A stretch of DNA of 64,000 nt from Pleomorphomonas sp. NRK KF1 (GCF_023721755.1 NZ_JAMDLH010000012.1:39541-103540), one strand, 5' to 3'; positions 34,018 to 44,560 are shown, numbered from the stretch's first letter. Notes: generated by a model from the sequence alone, not told the origin. A program made the numbers and translations.

Positions 34018-34440
34018 ATGAACGTTCTCTACACCGCCCATGCCCACACGACCGGCGGCCGCACCGGCCACTCGGAGACCGATGACGGTCGCCTGAAGAT
34101 CGACCTGTCGACCCCGAAGGAGCTGGGTGGCGACAGCGGTCAGGGCACCAACCCCGAGCAACTGTTCGCGGCCGGCTATTCGGCCTGCTTCATGGGCGCG
34201 CTGAAGTTCGTTGCTTCCAAGGAGAAGGTCTCCATTCCCGCCGACGCATCGATCGACGCCCATATCGGTATCGGTCCGCGCGAGGACGGCGGCGGCTTTG
34301 GCATTACCGCCAAGCTCGAGATCAAGGTGCCCGGCCTTGAGCGCTCGGTGGTCGAGGATCTGGTCAACAAGGCCGACGTCGTCTGCCCCTACAGCCACGC
34401 GACGCGCGGCAACATCGAGAAAACGCTGGTCGTGCTCTGA
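34018..34440 (+). CDS. ohr: Organic hydroperoxide resistance protein Ohr
   Basis: 140 residues from ATG 34018. OsmC/Ohr fold with both catalytic cysteines, C57 ([10 protein letters not shown]) and C123 ([14 protein letters not shown]), the conserved glutamate in [10 protein letters not shown], and the N-terminal ATTTGGRxG-like segment ([17 protein letters not shown]). It reduces fatty-acid and other organic hydroperoxides with a lipoylated-protein-dependent cycle. The frame is open to 33970, but the extra part overlaps the operator. Confidence 0.96.
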   Translation: MNVLYTAHAHTTGGRTGHSETDDGRLKIDLSTPKELGGDSGQGTNPEQLFAAGYSACFMGALKFVASKEKVSIPADASIDAHIGIGPREDGGGFGITAKLEIKVPGLERSVVEDLVNKADVVCPYSHATRGNIEKTLVVL

Positions 34441-34480
34441 GGCGGGTTGCCCCTCCCCCGTCCCGCCATAGCCGACCATC

Positions 34481-34511
34481 GACGCGCCGGGTCCCCCCAA
34501 CCCGGCGCGTC
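34481..34511 (+). terminator. Terminator after ohr
   Basis: GACGCGCCGGGT (34481-34492) and ACCCGGCGCGTC (34500-34511) form a perfect 12-bp stem with a C-rich seven-base loop, 40 bases after the ohr stop. Confidence 0.7.
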
Positions 34512-34669
34512 GCCGTATCAAATCCGTTCCGCATGATCCGGCTTCTCCAGCTCAGGCAGGTTTCAGCCTCCGTCAGGGGATTGTTCAGCACTTCCGATCC
34601 GTCAGGTTGCGACCTTGATTGCCGGTGAGGGCCAGCATAGGTTCGGCCGTTCTTTCGGGGGAGAAGACG

Positions 34670-35605
34670 ATGGCGGCACGCTTTGCCAGCATAGGCGAGT
34701 GCATGGTCGAACTGGCGCCGCAGGCGGACGGCCTTTATCGGCGCGGTTTCGCCGGCGATACGCTCAACACCGCCTGGTATCTGAGGGCGCTGCTCGGCAG
34801 CCGTCAGTCGCTGGTCAAATACGTGACCGGCGTCGGCACCGACGCCCTCTCCGACGAGATGGTCGATTTCATCGCCAGGGCCGGTATCGACACCTCCGCC
34901 GCCGAGCGGATCGCCGGCCGCACCGTCGGCCTCTATCTCATCACGCTGAATGGCGCCGAGCGCTCGTTCACCTACTGGCGCAACGAGTCCGCCGCCAAGC
35001 TGCTCGCTTCGGTGGGCGCGCGTCTCGACGCTGCGCTCGCCGATGTCGACGTCGCCTATTTCTCCGGCATCACGCTGGCGATCCTGTCGCCGGAGCACCG
35101 GCGCACGCTGTTCGCCTCGCTGGCCAAGGTGCGGGCGCGCGGCGGTCAGGTGGTGTTCGACCCCAACCTCCGTCCGCGCCTCTGGGCCGATCGCGCCACC
35201 ATGGCGGCGGCGGTCATCGAGGGCTATCGCGCCGCCACCATCGCGCTTCCGACCTCGCCCGACGACGCCGAGCTCTATGGCGACGCCGACGCCGTGGGGA
35301 CGGCCGACCGCATCGCGGCGCTGGGCGTCGAAGAAATCATCGTCAAGGCCGGCGCCGATCCGACGCTGGTCAGGGCCGGCGGTCTTGACGCCTGGGTGGC
35401 GGCCGAGCGCGTCGACCATCCGGTGGATACCACTGGCGCCGGCGACAGCTTCAACGCCGGCTATCTCGCCGCCCGCCTGGCCGGTGGCCGCTCGCCGGCC
35501 GAAGCGGTGCGGCACGGCCATGCCGTGGCGGCGCGGGTGATCCAGGCGCGCGGGGCGCTGATCGACATGGGATTGGTGGCCGATCTCGCCATAGGTGCTG
35601 GCTGA
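34670..35605 (+). CDS. kdgK: 2-keto-3-deoxygluconate kinase (PfkB family)
   Basis: 311 residues from ATG 34670 with GGGGGAG eight bases upstream. PfkB/ribokinase fold with the substrate-side start FASIGECMVELAP and GFAGDTLNTAWYLR, VFDPNLRPRLW, and the anion-hole signature DTTGAGDSFNAG (253-264, catalytic D259). GDTLNTA and DPNLRP favour KdgK over fructokinase. It phosphorylates 2-dehydro-3-deoxy-D-gluconate to the 6-phosphate (KDPG) for the Entner-Doudoroff pathway. It is a single gene. Confidence 0.85.
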   Translation: MAARFASIGECMVELAPQADGLYRRGFAGDTLNTAWYLRALLGSRQSLVKYVTGVGTDALSDEMVDFIARAGIDTSAAERIAGRTVGLYLITLNGAERSFTYWRNESAAKLLASVGARLDAALADVDVAYFSGITLAILSPEHRRTLFASLAKVRARGGQVVFDPNLRPRLWADRATMAAAVIEGYRAATIALPTSPDDAELYGDADAVGTADRIAALGVEEIIVKAGADPTLVRAGGLDAWVAAERVDHPVDTTGAGDSFNAGYLAARLAGGRSPAEAVRHGHAVAARVIQARGALIDMGLVADLAIGAG

Positions 35606-36019
35606 CCGATAGGCAGATGCCCTGGAAATAGGCGGTCCGGATGCGGTCTTGCCGCCGCTCGAAGCCCCGATCGGGCCTCGCGCGGCTGGCACGCTTCCTG
35701 CTTTTTAACGACCCGAGTGGGCCGAGCACGGCGCACCTTTCAAGGGAACCGGCCCGAAACAGGGTCAAACGCACCATCGTCGCCGGCATCGTCGCCCGCC
35801 TGTTAGGGCTGGTGCCGGCGGCGGCCCTCGCAAGGCAACGGCGCCTGCGGTTGGGTTGGTCTGGTGCTCCGGGAAAAAGCTGATTGTCGATCGCTGTATT
35901 CGCGCAACGATAATCCGGCTATGGACGGAGTTTGGCACGGCGGTTCTTCTGCCGCGGCTCCGCCAGTGAGATAGTCTCAGGGCAACGAGGCCCTTCCAAC
36001 CTTCACCAGGAGACCCGAG
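35606..36019. other. Intergenic region between kdgK and cysG
   Basis: About 410 bases. Short open frames are present but none has family-like sequence, a ribosome-binding site or a codon pattern like the neighbours. A G/C-rich inverted segment around 35800-35830 is visible. No promoter can be named with confidence. Confidence 0.4.
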
Positions 36020-37480
36020 ATGACCGAGCGCGACGCACGCGCCCCGCTCCGCACCTTTCCGGCCCGCATGCAGCCGCTGTCGCGGTTGCCGCTGTTCGTC
36101 GACCTGACGGGACGGCGCGTGGTGGTCGCCGGTGCCTCGGAGGCGGTGGCCTGGAAGGCGGAACTGTTCTCGGCGGCCGGCGGCGACGTCCATGTATTCG
36201 CCGAGGCGCCGGATGTGGAGCTGGTGGCCGTGGTCGAGCGCGGCACGCCGCCGGGCCGGCTGACGCTCCATCGTCGGGCCTGGGCCGAGGCGGACCTCGC
36301 CGGCGCCGCGCTCGCCGTGCTCGACAGTGACGAGTCCCAGGAGATCGCCGCCTTCCAGGCGGCCGGTCATGCGGCGAGGGCGCTGGTCAACGTCATCGAC
36401 AAGCCCGACGCCTGCGACGTGCTGTTCGGCTCCATCGTCAACCGCTCGCCGGTGGTGATCGGCATCTCCACCGACGGCGCGGCGCCGGTGCTGGGGCAGG
36501 CGATCCGCCGCCGCATCGAGACGCTGCTGCCGCCGACGCTGGCCGCCTGGGGCTCGCTGGCCGGCCGCATCCGCGAGGCCGTCACATCCCGTCTCGCGCC
36601 GGGTGCCCCACGGCGCACCTTCTGGGAGCGCTTTGCCGAGCGTGCCTTCGGACCGGCGCCGGAAGAAGCCGACGCGGCGCGGTTCGTCGCCGAGGCGGCG
36701 GGCGCTGCCGAGGCGGGCGAACAGCCGGGAAAGGTGATCCTGGTCGGCGCCGGGCCGGGCGAACCGGAGCTTCTGACGCTGAAGGCCGTGCGGGCGCTGC
36801 AATCGGCCGACGTGGTGCTCTACGACGATCTCGTCTCCGCTGACGTGCTGGAGCTCGCCCGCCGCGAGGCGCGGCGCGTCGTCGTCGGCAAGCGCGGCGG
36901 CAAGGCGTCGTGCAAGCAGGAAGACATCAACGACCTGATGGTCGAGCTGGCGCGGGCCGGCGAACGTGTCGTGCGCCTCAAGGCCGGCGATCCCACGGTG
37001 TTCGGCCGGGCCGGCGAGGAGATCGACCGCCTCAGGGCCGAGGGCATTCCGGTCGAGGTGGTGCCGGGCATTTCCGCCGGCATCGCGCTGGCCGCCGCGC
37101 TCGGCGCCACGCTGACCCACCGCGACGCCGCCCATTCGCTGCGCTTCGTCACCGGCCACGCCAAGAGCGGCGAGCTCGACGAGGGGCTGGACTGGCGCGG
37201 CCTCGCCGATCCCGACACGACGCTGATCGTCTACATGGGCGGCCGTACCGCCGGCCGGGTCGCCGAGCGGCTGATCGCCGAGGGACTTTCGGCGGAAACG
37301 CCGGTGGCGTTCGGCTTCGGCGTGGGACAGCGCGGGCAGAAGCTCGAGCGTCACCGCCTCGCCGATCTCGTGACGCTCGGTTCGGTGCCCACCGACCAGC
37401 CGCTGGTGATCGGCATCGGCAAGGTGTTCGAGACGGGAACGCCGGTCAGTGTCCCGGCGGAAACCGCCGTGGCGCTTTGA
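36020..37480 (+). CDS. cysG: Siroheme synthase CysG
   Basis: 486 residues with the three activities of CysG. The N-terminal NAD-dependent precorrin-2 dehydrogenase/ferrochelatase domain is residues 1-210 (LPLFVDLTGRRVVVAGASEAVAWKAELFSAAG; VLFGSIVNRSPVVIGISTDGAAPVLGQAIRRRIE). The C-terminal uroporphyrinogen III methyltransferase has VILVGAGPGEPELLTLKAVRALQSADVVLYDDLVS, KRGGKASCKQEDIN, RLKAGDPTVFGRAGEE and VVPGISAGIALAAALGATLTHRD. It makes siroheme for sulfite and nitrite reductases. ATG 36020 has AGGAG about ten bases upstream. No sulfite-reductase genes follow in the window. Confidence 0.95.
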   Translation: MTERDARAPLRTFPARMQPLSRLPLFVDLTGRRVVVAGASEAVAWKAELFSAAGGDVHVFAEAPDVELVAVVERGTPPGRLTLHRRAWAEADLAGAALAVLDSDESQEIAAFQAAGHAARALVNVIDKPDACDVLFGSIVNRSPVVIGISTDGAAPVLGQAIRRRIETLLPPTLAAWGSLAGRIREAVTSRLAPGAPRRTFWERFAERAFGPAPEEADAARFVAEAAGAAEAGEQPGKVILVGAGPGEPELLTLKAVRALQSADVVLYDDLVSADVLELARREARRVVVGKRGGKASCKQEDINDLMVELARAGERVVRLKAGDPTVFGRAGEEIDRLRAEGIPVEVVPGISAGIALAAALGATLTHRDAAHSLRFVTGHAKSGELDEGLDWRGLADPDTTLIVYMGGRTAGRVAERLIAEGLSAETPVAFGFGVGQRGQKLERHRLADLVTLGSVPTDQPLVIGIGKVFETGTPVSVPAETAVAL

Positions 37481-37552
37481 GCCGTTGTTTTTCATCGCCT
37501 TGTCGCCGTCCGTGGTGTTAGGAAGCATTCGCTCAACTTTCGGACGGACGGC

Positions 37553-38593
37553 ATGGACAAGACGATAGTGACCATCCCCGGCGACATGCCGGGCCTCAGC
37601 TATTCCCTGACGGTGCTGCGCTTTGGCGGCACCGACCCCAAGGCACCCAAGGCCTATCTGCAGGCGGCGCTGCACGGCAACGAACTGCCGGGCGTGGCGG
37701 CGCTGCACGTCCTCATTCCCAAGCTCAGGGCCGCCGAAGCCGAGGGGCGGCTCAAGGGCTCGGTCACCGTCGTGCCCTTCGCCAATCCGATCGGCCTCAA
37801 CCAGTTCCAGTGGGACGACCATCAGGGCCGCTTCTTCTACGGCAGCCGCACCAACTTCAACCGCGCCTTCGCGCTGATCGACCGGCCCGATCCGAAGCTG
37901 CTCGCCGCGCCGGAGGCCGCCTCCTGCGATCGCCGCCTGAAGGCGGAGTTGCAGACGCTGGCCCTCGATGCCGACCTTGTGCTTGACCTCCATTGCGACA
38001 ACGAGGGGCCGAACTATCTCTACATGCCGGCCGAACTCTGGCCGCACAGCGCCGATCTCGCCGCCGCGCTTGACTGCGGCGCCGTGCTGACCTTCGAGGG
38101 CGGCACCGACGCCTCCTTCGACGAGGCGGCATTCCGGCCCCATCTCGCGACCGGCAACTTCGAGCGCCGCGTCGTGGCGACGGTGGAGCTGAAGGGCATC
38201 CATGACGTTGGGCCGGAGACGGCTGAGAAGGACGGCGACGGGCTCTATCGCTTCCTGGTCGGGCGCGGAGTGATCGACGACACGTCGGCGGCGCCGGTGG
38301 GGCCGTTCACCGGCAAGGGCGTGCCGCAGTCCTATGTCGAGATGGTGCGCGCGCCGGTCGGCGGCATGGCCTTTTTCCACGTGAAGCCCGGCGATGTCGT
38401 CAAGGCCGGCCAGCTCGTCGCCGAGATGATCCCGGTGCCGGGCGAACCGTCGGTGCCGGTGCATGCCGTGGCGCCGGGTCTGGTGCTGACGCGCGTCCTC
38501 GCCCGCGCCATACGCATCGGCGACGATCTCGTGAAGATCGTTGGCGACACCCGCTCGGTCACGGCGAAGGATGGCGGGGCGCTGGAGAGCTGA
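37553..38593 (+). CDS. Succinylglutamate desuccinylase/aspartoacylase-family hydrolase
   Basis: 346 residues. Zinc-carboxypeptidase fold of the AstE/AspA family. Zinc ligands H41 and E44 are in AALHGNELPGV and H147 is in LVLDLHCDNEGPNYLY. The C-terminal ~70 residues form a biotinyl/barrel-like domain (APVGGMAFFHVKPGDVVKAGQLVAEMIPVPG) as in many family members. It cleaves an N-acyl or amide group from an amino acid or related molecule; related genes act in ectoine breakdown (DoeB-like) or N-acyl amino acid turnover. No partner genes sit beside it, so the substrate stays open. Confidence 0.82.
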   Translation: MDKTIVTIPGDMPGLSYSLTVLRFGGTDPKAPKAYLQAALHGNELPGVAALHVLIPKLRAAEAEGRLKGSVTVVPFANPIGLNQFQWDDHQGRFFYGSRTNFNRAFALIDRPDPKLLAAPEAASCDRRLKAELQTLALDADLVLDLHCDNEGPNYLYMPAELWPHSADLAAALDCGAVLTFEGGTDASFDEAAFRPHLATGNFERRVVATVELKGIHDVGPETAEKDGDGLYRFLVGRGVIDDTSAAPVGPFTGKGVPQSYVEMVRAPVGGMAFFHVKPGDVVKAGQLVAEMIPVPGEPSVPVHAVAPGLVLTRVLARAIRIGDDLVKIVGDTRSVTAKDGGALES

Positions 38594-38596
38594 GGG

Positions 38597-38747
38597 TGGC
38601 TGATATTGGCCGCTCGCGTTCTCGTCCTGAGGTCCTGGCCTGCGCCAGGATGACAGAATTATATAATTAAAACAGATATATAGGTCGTCATCCTGCGCGA
38701 AGGCGCAGGACCTCGGGCAGAAAGAGGCAGGGGAAAGATATAGGCTG
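38597..38747. repeat. Palindromic intergenic element, copy 1 (~150 bp)
   Basis: Ends with GGCTGATATTGGCC (left) and GATATAGGCTG (right). Inner arms begin CCTGAGGTCCT (38626) and end AGGACCTCGGG (38717), each folding into a hairpin: TCCTGGC/GCCAGGA and TCCTGCGC/GCGCAGGA. A ~30-base AT-rich core (38655-38686) lies between. Copies 2 and 3 are at 44561-44716 and 49734-49885. Confidence 0.8.
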
Positions 38748-38898
38748 TTCCAAACCGCGATGCCCGTTCGGGCAGATCCCTCGGATCGGATGGGGCTACC
38801 TCCATTCCGCCACCTTACTCGATTGATCCCTTCGCGCCGCTTGCAATCGTCGGGTTTATCTGGTTAGGCCCGCTCACCAGCCACGAGGGGACACCGCC

Positions 38899-39765
38899 AT
38901 GGTCGCACAGATTATCGATGGCTTTGCCATCGCCGCCGAGCTCCGCCAGGACATCGCCGTCCGCGCCGCCGAGATGAAAGCCAGGCATGGCGTGGTTCCC
39001 GGTCTCGCCGTGGTGCTGGTCGGCGACGATCCGGCCAGCGGCGTCTACGTGCGCAACAAGCTGAAGGCGACGGCCGAGTGCGGCCTCAAGAGCTTCGAGC
39101 ACATCCTGCCGGCCGATACCTCGGAGGCCGACGTGCTCGATCTGGTCACCAAGCTCAACGCCGATCCGGCGGTGCACGGCATCCTGGTGCAGCTGCCGCT
39201 GCCCAAGCAGATCGACGCCGACAAGGTGCTCGGCCTGATCGATCCCGACAAGGATGTCGACGGTTTCCACCCCGTCAACGCCGGCCGTCTCTCCATCGGT
39301 CTGCCGGGCTTCGTGCCTTGCACCCCGCGCGGCTCGCAGATCCTGATCGACCGCATTCTGCCCAACCTCGCCGGCAAGCATGCCGTGGTGATCGGCCGCT
39401 CCAATATCGTCGGCAAGCCGATGGCGCAGCTGCTCCTGCAGAAGAACGCCACGGTGACCATCGCCCATTCCAAGACCGCCGACCTGCCGGCCCTTTGCCG
39501 CACCGCCGACGTGCTGGTGGCCGCCGTGGGTCGCCCGCAGATGGTGAAGGGCGACTGGGTGAAGCCGGGTGCCGTGGTGATCGACGTCGGCATCAACCGC
39601 ATCGAGGTGGACGGCAAGGGCAAGCTGGTCGGCGACGTCGACTTCGCCTCGGCTGCCGAGGTGGCCGGACATATCACGCCGGTGCCGAAGGGCGTCGGGC
39701 CCATGACCATCGCCTGCCTGATGCTGAACACGCTGGATTCGGCGGCGCGGCGGATCGCCGGCTAA
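38899..39765 (+). CDS. folD: Bifunctional methylenetetrahydrofolate dehydrogenase/cyclohydrolase FolD
   Basis: 288 residues. FolD signatures are complete: [25 protein letters not shown] (catalytic lysine in YVRNK), [26 protein letters not shown], the Rossmann segment [20 protein letters not shown] and [18 protein letters not shown]. It interconverts 5,10-methylene-, methenyl- and 10-formyl-tetrahydrofolate with NADP. ATG 38899 follows GAGGGG. The stop overlaps that of the convergent flavoprotein gene by three to four bases. Confidence 0.97.
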   Translation: MVAQIIDGFAIAAELRQDIAVRAAEMKARHGVVPGLAVVLVGDDPASGVYVRNKLKATAECGLKSFEHILPADTSEADVLDLVTKLNADPAVHGILVQLPLPKQIDADKVLGLIDPDKDVDGFHPVNAGRLSIGLPGFVPCTPRGSQILIDRILPNLAGKHAVVIGRSNIVGKPMAQLLLQKNATVTIAHSKTADLPALCRTADVLVAAVGRPQMVKGDWVKPGAVVIDVGINRIEVDGKGKLVGDVDFASAAEVAGHITPVPKGVGPMTIACLMLNTLDSAARRIAG

Positions 39766-40967
39766 GACCTTTCGAGCCAGTCAAGAATGCCATTGGCCGC
39801 CGCGCGGCCGGTGGCAAAGCAGCCGGTGAGGAGGTAGCCGCCGGTCGGCGCCTCCCAGTCGAGCATTTCGCCGGCCACGAAGATGCCCGGCCGCGCCTTG
39901 AGCATGAAGCGGGCGTCGATGTCGGAAAAGCGGATGCCGCCGGCCGAGGAGATGGCCTCCTCGATCGGCCGGATGCGGGCGAGGGGGATGGGCAGGGCCT
40001 TGAGGCGCGCCGCCAGCCTCACCGGGTCGTGCCGCTCGTCCTCCGTTGAAAACAGCCGGGCCAGCGCCGCCTTGACGCCATCAAGTCCCGCCCCCTTCCT
40101 CAGGCGATTGCTGAACGACGCCTTGGCGCCCTGGCGGGCGAGGTCGCGGGCGAGGCGTTCGGCGCTGCGGCCGGGCGCCAGATCGATGACGATATCCGCC
40201 GTGCCGTCGCGGTCGAGCCGGTCGCGCAGGGCGGCGGAGTGGGCATAGACGAGGCTGCCCTCGATACCGTGGCGGGAGACGACTAACTCGCCCGGCGTGG
40301 TACCGGCATCGGACGTCGCCGTCACCGACTTGACCGGCGCGCCGGCAAAGCGCTCGACGAAGGGTTCGTCCCAGGCAACGTCGAAGCCGGCGTTGGCCGG
40401 TCTGAGGTCGGCGACGTCGATGCCGATGGCCTTGAAAGGCGCCACCCAGGCGGCATCGGAGCCGAGGCGTGGCCATGAGGCTCCGCCGAGTGCGAAGAGC
40501 ATCGCGTCGGCGCGGATGTTCATGGGACCATCCGGCGTGTCGAATGTGAGGCCGTCCCCCGTGAAGCCGGTCCAGCGATGGCGCGTCTTGACCGTGACAC
40601 CGAGGTCGGCAAGGCGTTTCAGCCAGGCGCGCAACAGCGGCGAGGCCTTCATCGCCTTGGGAAATACCCGGCCCGACGAGCCGACGAAGCATTCGGCGCC
40701 GAGGTCGTTGGCCCAGGCGACCAGGGCGTCCGGGCGGAAGGCGTCGAGCGCGGCGGTGAGGGCTGGATCGGCGGGATGGTAGCGGGTGACGAAGCGCTCC
40801 CAGGGTTCGGCGTGGGTGAGGTTGAGGCCGCTCTTGCCGGCCAGGAGCAGCTTGCGCGCAGGGCTTGGCATGCCGTCGTAGACGGTGACGCGACAGCCGG
40901 CGTTCGCCAGCACTTCCGCCGCCATCAATCCGGCCGGCCCGCCACCGACGATCGCCACGTCCGCCAT
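39762..40967 (-). CDS. HI0933/BaiN-family FAD-dependent oxidoreductase
   Basis: 401 residues from ATG 40967 ([13 protein letters not shown]); ATG 40979 adds four residues. N-terminal FAD-binding GGGPAG, family motif [40 protein letters not shown] and the C-terminal [33 protein letters not shown]. The HI0933-like family includes TIGR03862-type flavoproteins of unknown substrate; some members act in bile-acid or quinone metabolism. It overlaps the 3' end of folD, a neighbour of no obvious functional link. Confidence 0.87.
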   Translation of the reverse strand: MADVAIVGGGPAGLMAAEVLANAGCRVTVYDGMPSPARKLLLAGKSGLNLTHAEPWERFVTRYHPADPALTAALDAFRPDALVAWANDLGAECFVGSSGRVFPKAMKASPLLRAWLKRLADLGVTVKTRHRWTGFTGDGLTFDTPDGPMNIRADAMLFALGGASWPRLGSDAAWVAPFKAIGIDVADLRPANAGFDVAWDEPFVERFAGAPVKSVTATSDAGTTPGELVVSRHGIEGSLVYAHSAALRDRLDRDGTADIVIDLAPGRSAERLARDLARQGAKASFSNRLRKGAGLDGVKAALARLFSTEDERHDPVRLAARLKALPIPLARIRPIEEAISSAGGIRFSDIDARFMLKARPGIFVAGEMLDWEAPTGGYLLTGCFATGRAAANGILDWLERS

Positions 40968-41166
40968 GATTTCGTCCACCCGGGAACTTTTCGGTTTGTC
41001 AGTTGGTTTGGCGCCTTATGTCAGCCGGATTTCAAAAGTCAAACTCAACGTTGCGTTTGCTTTCAAGCGAGCTGGAGCTCTCTCTCGGACATGTAAATGG
41101 CATGGGCGTTGGCGCATGGGTGAACAACTGCAGAATAGACACATTTCGCAATACCGGAGACACACT

Positions 41167-41204
41167 TTGAAAAATATGACTGTGGGAGTATAATACAAAA
41201 GTAT
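41167..41204 (+). promoter_or_regulatory. Sigma-70 promoter of the winged-helix regulator
   Basis: TTGAAA (41167-41172), 16 bases, TATAAT (41189-41194): one of the best promoter matches in the window. ATAC-AAAA-GTAT (41193-41204), a small inverted repeat, overlaps the -10 and probable start point and could be an autoregulatory site. Confidence 0.6.
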
Positions 41205-41232
41205 CATCGCCAGGTCGCTGGACGGGGGTGCG

Positions 41233-42072
41233 ATGGAATTCTCAGAGGCACGAGGCGTCTATATCGAAGGGGCGAGCGCTCTCTATCGAGACACCGGCCT
41301 CCTCAACAAGGCGGTGAACACCTTGCCGCGCCACGCCATTTTCGGCTGCGCGCTGCACATTCATGCCCGCCGCGTCTTCGATCCCGCCGCCCCGGCCGCG
41401 ACGCTGACCTGCCTGCAGAAGCTGTCGGCGGACTATCGCAACGTCAGCCCCGGGCGTGTGGCGGCGCAGACGCTGCTGTTGCGCAAGCTCGGCTACCTGG
41501 AGGCGCGGCCCGGCAGCGACCGCCGCCAGCGTCTGCTCCAGCCGACCGAGAAGATGGTGCGCGAGGACCATCGCTGGCTGATGGCGCAGCTGGCGCCGCT
41601 GGACCCACTCGGACTGTTCCACTTGACCGAGGAAGAGCGGGCGGTGCCCGAATTCGTGCTGGCCTTTCGCTACCACTGGGCGCTGGCGCCGGTCGAGGCG
41701 GCGGAGTTCCTGGATCGTCATCCGACCATCGCCTTCTTCGTCATGCGCGACGGCGGCTTCTCGATGCTGCTGGAGCTCTTGAGGGAGTGGCAGAGAACGG
41801 GGTCCCGTCAGGTCGCCTTCGACGTGATGGAGACCGCTTCGGCCTTTTGCGTCTCGAAAAGCCAGATCTGGAATCTGCTGCACGGGGCGGAGGCGCAAGG
41901 GCTGCTGGCAACGGAGGCGCCGGCCTGGCGCCTGGTGAGCCTGTCCGATCAACTGCTTTCCGACTTCGACGCCTGGTTTGCCGACATGACAGTAGAACTC
42001 GCGGCTGCCGCCACGCGCGCCCGTCTTTTCTGGGCCGATCATCGTCAAGGCGAGCTTCTGGAGGCAAAATAA
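41233..42072 (+). CDS. Winged-helix (MarR-like) transcriptional regulator, unknown role
   Basis: 279 residues. Two helix-turn-helix-like regions are visible: CLQKLSADYRNVSPGRVAAQTLLLRKLGYLEARPGSDRRQRLLQPTEKM (wing with basic GSDRRQR, MarR-like) in the first half, and VMETASAFCVSKSQIWNLLHGAEAQGLLATEAPAWRLVSLSD in the second. No effector domain is recognised. It is bounded by its own strong promoter and terminator, so it stands alone. A protein with two tandem winged-helix domains is unusual for MarR proteins, which normally dimerise. Targets unknown. Confidence 0.75.
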   Translation: MEFSEARGVYIEGASALYRDTGLLNKAVNTLPRHAIFGCALHIHARRVFDPAAPAATLTCLQKLSADYRNVSPGRVAAQTLLLRKLGYLEARPGSDRRQRLLQPTEKMVREDHRWLMAQLAPLDPLGLFHLTEEERAVPEFVLAFRYHWALAPVEAAEFLDRHPTIAFFVMRDGGFSMLLELLREWQRTGSRQVAFDVMETASAFCVSKSQIWNLLHGAEAQGLLATEAPAWRLVSLSDQLLSDFDAWFADMTVELAAAATRARLFWADHRQGELLEAK

Positions 42073-42100
42073 AAGCCGGAACAAAATTGTTCCGGCTTTT
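42071..42100 (+). terminator. Rho-independent terminator of the regulator gene
   Basis: AAAAGCCGGAAC (42071-42082) and GTTCCGGCTTTT (42089-42100) with loop AAAATT and a closing T-run; it overlaps the last bases of the stop codon region. Confidence 0.85.
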
Positions 42101-42490
42101 CTGTAAAATATTTCCTAAACGATAACTGCTCGCTCGGGGCGTCTAGCTTCACGTCATGAAAATCGAACTTCCGTATCGTTCTTTTCTGTTTCGTTCGGCC
42201 TAGGGCGTTTCCAGAACGGCTTTTTATTTAAAGGGCCAGAAAACCTGCGCCCAGAAATTCATCATGGCTTAATCTTAGCAAAAGACACCGTCCGAGACAA
42301 AAGGGAATCGCCCCAAGCGCTGTTATTTTTTGGATGTTTCCCCCATTAGGGTTTATACGTGTAAGCCGGCTCGGCCGGGAAAAGGCGGGTTTCCGGCGTT
42401 CCGTTCGGCTCGACCCATTGGGCGACGCCTTTTGCGGGGTGGCTGCTTCAGTCGTTTCCTCGCCGGGGCAAATCTGTTAACGGCAAGGCC
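42101..42490. other. Intergenic region before the ygiQ-like gene
   Basis: 390 bases, AT-richer than its flanks in the first 250, with stops in all frames. I see no gene or family RNA. It presumably holds the promoter of the radical SAM gene, but no clear -35/-10 pair stands out. Confidence 0.4.
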
Positions 42491-44551
42491 ATGATGGAAG
42501 CCGCAAAGTCGATCTTCTCCTACCGGAAACATTGGGCCGCCCGCTTCGGCACGGCGCCGTTCCTGCCGCAGAGCCGCGCCGAGATGGACGCGCTCGGCTG
42601 GGACAGCTGCGACGTGATCGTCGTCACGGGTGACGCCTATGTCGACCATCCCTCCTTCGGCATGGCGGTGATCGGTCGCCTCCTGGAGGCGCAGGGCTTC
42701 CGCGTCGGCATCATTTCCCAGCCGGACTGGCGCAATGCCGATGCCTTCAAGGCGCTCGGCAAGCCGAACCTGTTCTGGGGGGTGACCTCCGGCAACATGG
42801 ATTCGATGGTCAACCGCTACACCTCCGACCGGCGCATCCGTCACAACGACAGCTACACGCCGGGCGGGGTGGGCGACAAACGGCCGGACCGGGCGGTGAT
42901 CGTCTATTCGCAGCGCTGTCGCGAGGCCTACAAGGATGTGCCGATCGTGCTCGGCGGCATCGAGGCGTCGCTGCGGCGCATCGCCCATTACGACTACTGG
43001 TCGGACAAGGTGCGCCGGTCGATCCTGGTGGATTCCAAGGCCGACATCCTGCTCTACGGCAATGCCGAGCGGGCCATCGTCGAGGTGGCGCACCGCATCG
43101 CCAAGGGGGGCGATCCCACCACATTCGACGACATGCGCGGCGTGGCGCTGATGAAGTCGGCCGTGCCCGACGGCTGGACGGAGGCGCATGCCGACGACAT
43201 CGACAGCGCCGACGAGGGCGCCCGCCAGCTCGGCGCCGGCACGGTGCTGCGCCTGCCGGCCTTCGAGCAGGTGGAGGCGGATGCCGAGACCTACGCTCGC
43301 GCGTCCCGCGTGCTCCACCGCGAGAGCAATCCCGGCAACGCCCGACCGCTCGTCCAGCGCCACGGTGACCGCGAACTGTGGGTGACGCCGCCGCCGATCC
43401 CGCTGACCACCGAGGAGATGGACGGCGTCTACGAGCTGCCTTACGCGCGCGGCCCGCACCCGTCCTATGGCGAGGCCAAGATCCCCGCCTGGGAGATGAT
43501 CCGCTTTTCGGTCACCATCATGCGCGGCTGCTTCGGCGGCTGCTCCTTCTGCTCGATCACCGAGCACGAGGGCAGGGTGATCCAGAGCCGGTCTGAAGGT
43601 TCGATCCTCCAGGAGATCGAACATATCCGCGACCGCACCGAGGGCTTCACCGGCATCATCTCCGACATCGGCGGCCCCACCGCCAACATGTACCGGATCG
43701 GCTGCAAGGACCCGAAGATCGAGAGCGCCTGCCGCAAGCCGTCCTGCGTCTACCCGGACATCTGTCCCAACCTCAACACCAGCCACGAGGCGCTGATCCA
43801 GCTCTACCGCAAGGTCAGGGCGGTGCCGGGCGTCAAGAAGGTGATGGTCGCCTCCGGCGTGCGCTACGACCTCGCCGTCAAGAGTCCCACCTACATCAAG
43901 GAGCTGGTGCGCCACCATGTCGGCGGTTACCTGAAGATCGCCCCCGAGCACACCGAGGCCGGGCCGCTTTCCAAGATGATGAAGCCGGGCATCGGCGCCT
44001 ACGACCGATTCAAGCAACTGTTCGACGCGGCGGCGGCCGAAGCTGGCAAGAAGTATTTCCTGATCCCCTACTTCATCGCCGCCCATCCCGGCACCTCGGA
44101 CGAGGACATGATGAACCTCGCCATCTGGCTGAAGAAGAACGGCTACCGCGCCGACCAGGTGCAGACCTTCCTTCCCTCGCCGATGGCCCTGTCGACCGCC
44201 ATGTACCACTCCGGCGTCAACCCGCTGAAGGCGGTGCGGCGCGGCGGTTCGGAGCGGGTGGAGACGGTGAAGGGCCTGAAGCAGCGCCGCCTGCACAAGG
44301 CGTTCCTGCGCTACCACGATCCGGAAAACTGGCCGCTGTTGCGCGATGCGCTGAAGTCGATGGGTCGCGCCGACCTGATCGGCAACGGCAAGCACCACCT
44401 GATCCCCAACTTCCAGCCGGCCGGCACGGGCCTCGGTGGGGGTGAGGGCCGCCGCACCGGCAGCAAGAATGGCGCGCAGAAGTTCCTGACCAAGGGGACG
44501 TTCGGGAAGCCAGTGGGTGGTGGAGCGACGAGGAAGCCGAGGGCGAGGTAG
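42491..44551 (+). CDS. YgiQ-family radical SAM protein (UPF0313)
   Basis: 686 residues. The N-terminal YgiQ domain ([74 protein letters not shown]) resembles a cobalamin-binding Rossmann fold. The radical SAM core has the cluster motif CFGGCSFC near residue 347 ([18 protein letters not shown]), and the C-terminal region has [20 protein letters not shown]. The tail is basic. The reaction is not established. ATG 42494 is an equally good start. Confidence 0.9.
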   Translation: MMEAAKSIFSYRKHWAARFGTAPFLPQSRAEMDALGWDSCDVIVVTGDAYVDHPSFGMAVIGRLLEAQGFRVGIISQPDWRNADAFKALGKPNLFWGVTSGNMDSMVNRYTSDRRIRHNDSYTPGGVGDKRPDRAVIVYSQRCREAYKDVPIVLGGIEASLRRIAHYDYWSDKVRRSILVDSKADILLYGNAERAIVEVAHRIAKGGDPTTFDDMRGVALMKSAVPDGWTEAHADDIDSADEGARQLGAGTVLRLPAFEQVEADAETYARASRVLHRESNPGNARPLVQRHGDRELWVTPPPIPLTTEEMDGVYELPYARGPHPSYGEAKIPAWEMIRFSVTIMRGCFGGCSFCSITEHEGRVIQSRSEGSILQEIEHIRDRTEGFTGIISDIGGPTANMYRIGCKDPKIESACRKPSCVYPDICPNLNTSHEALIQLYRKVRAVPGVKKVMVASGVRYDLAVKSPTYIKELVRHHVGGYLKIAPEHTEAGPLSKMMKPGIGAYDRFKQLFDAAAAEAGKKYFLIPYFIAAHPGTSDEDMMNLAIWLKKNGYRADQVQTFLPSPMALSTAMYHSGVNPLKAVRRGGSERVETVKGLKQRRLHKAFLRYHDPENWPLLRDALKSMGRADLIGNGKHHLIPNFQPAGTGLGGGEGRRTGSKNGAQKFLTKGTFGKPVGGGATRKPRAR

Positions 44552-44560
44552 GGGTTTATC

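Noticed and set aside
35641..35883. Small gene between kdgK and cysG
   Set aside because: 80 residues rich in arginine and proline, no ribosome-binding site, no recognisable motif; more likely non-coding.
35932..35950. Sigma-54 promoter before cysG
   Set aside because: TGGCAC is followed after five bases by TTCT in place of TTGC; the essential GC at -12 is missing.
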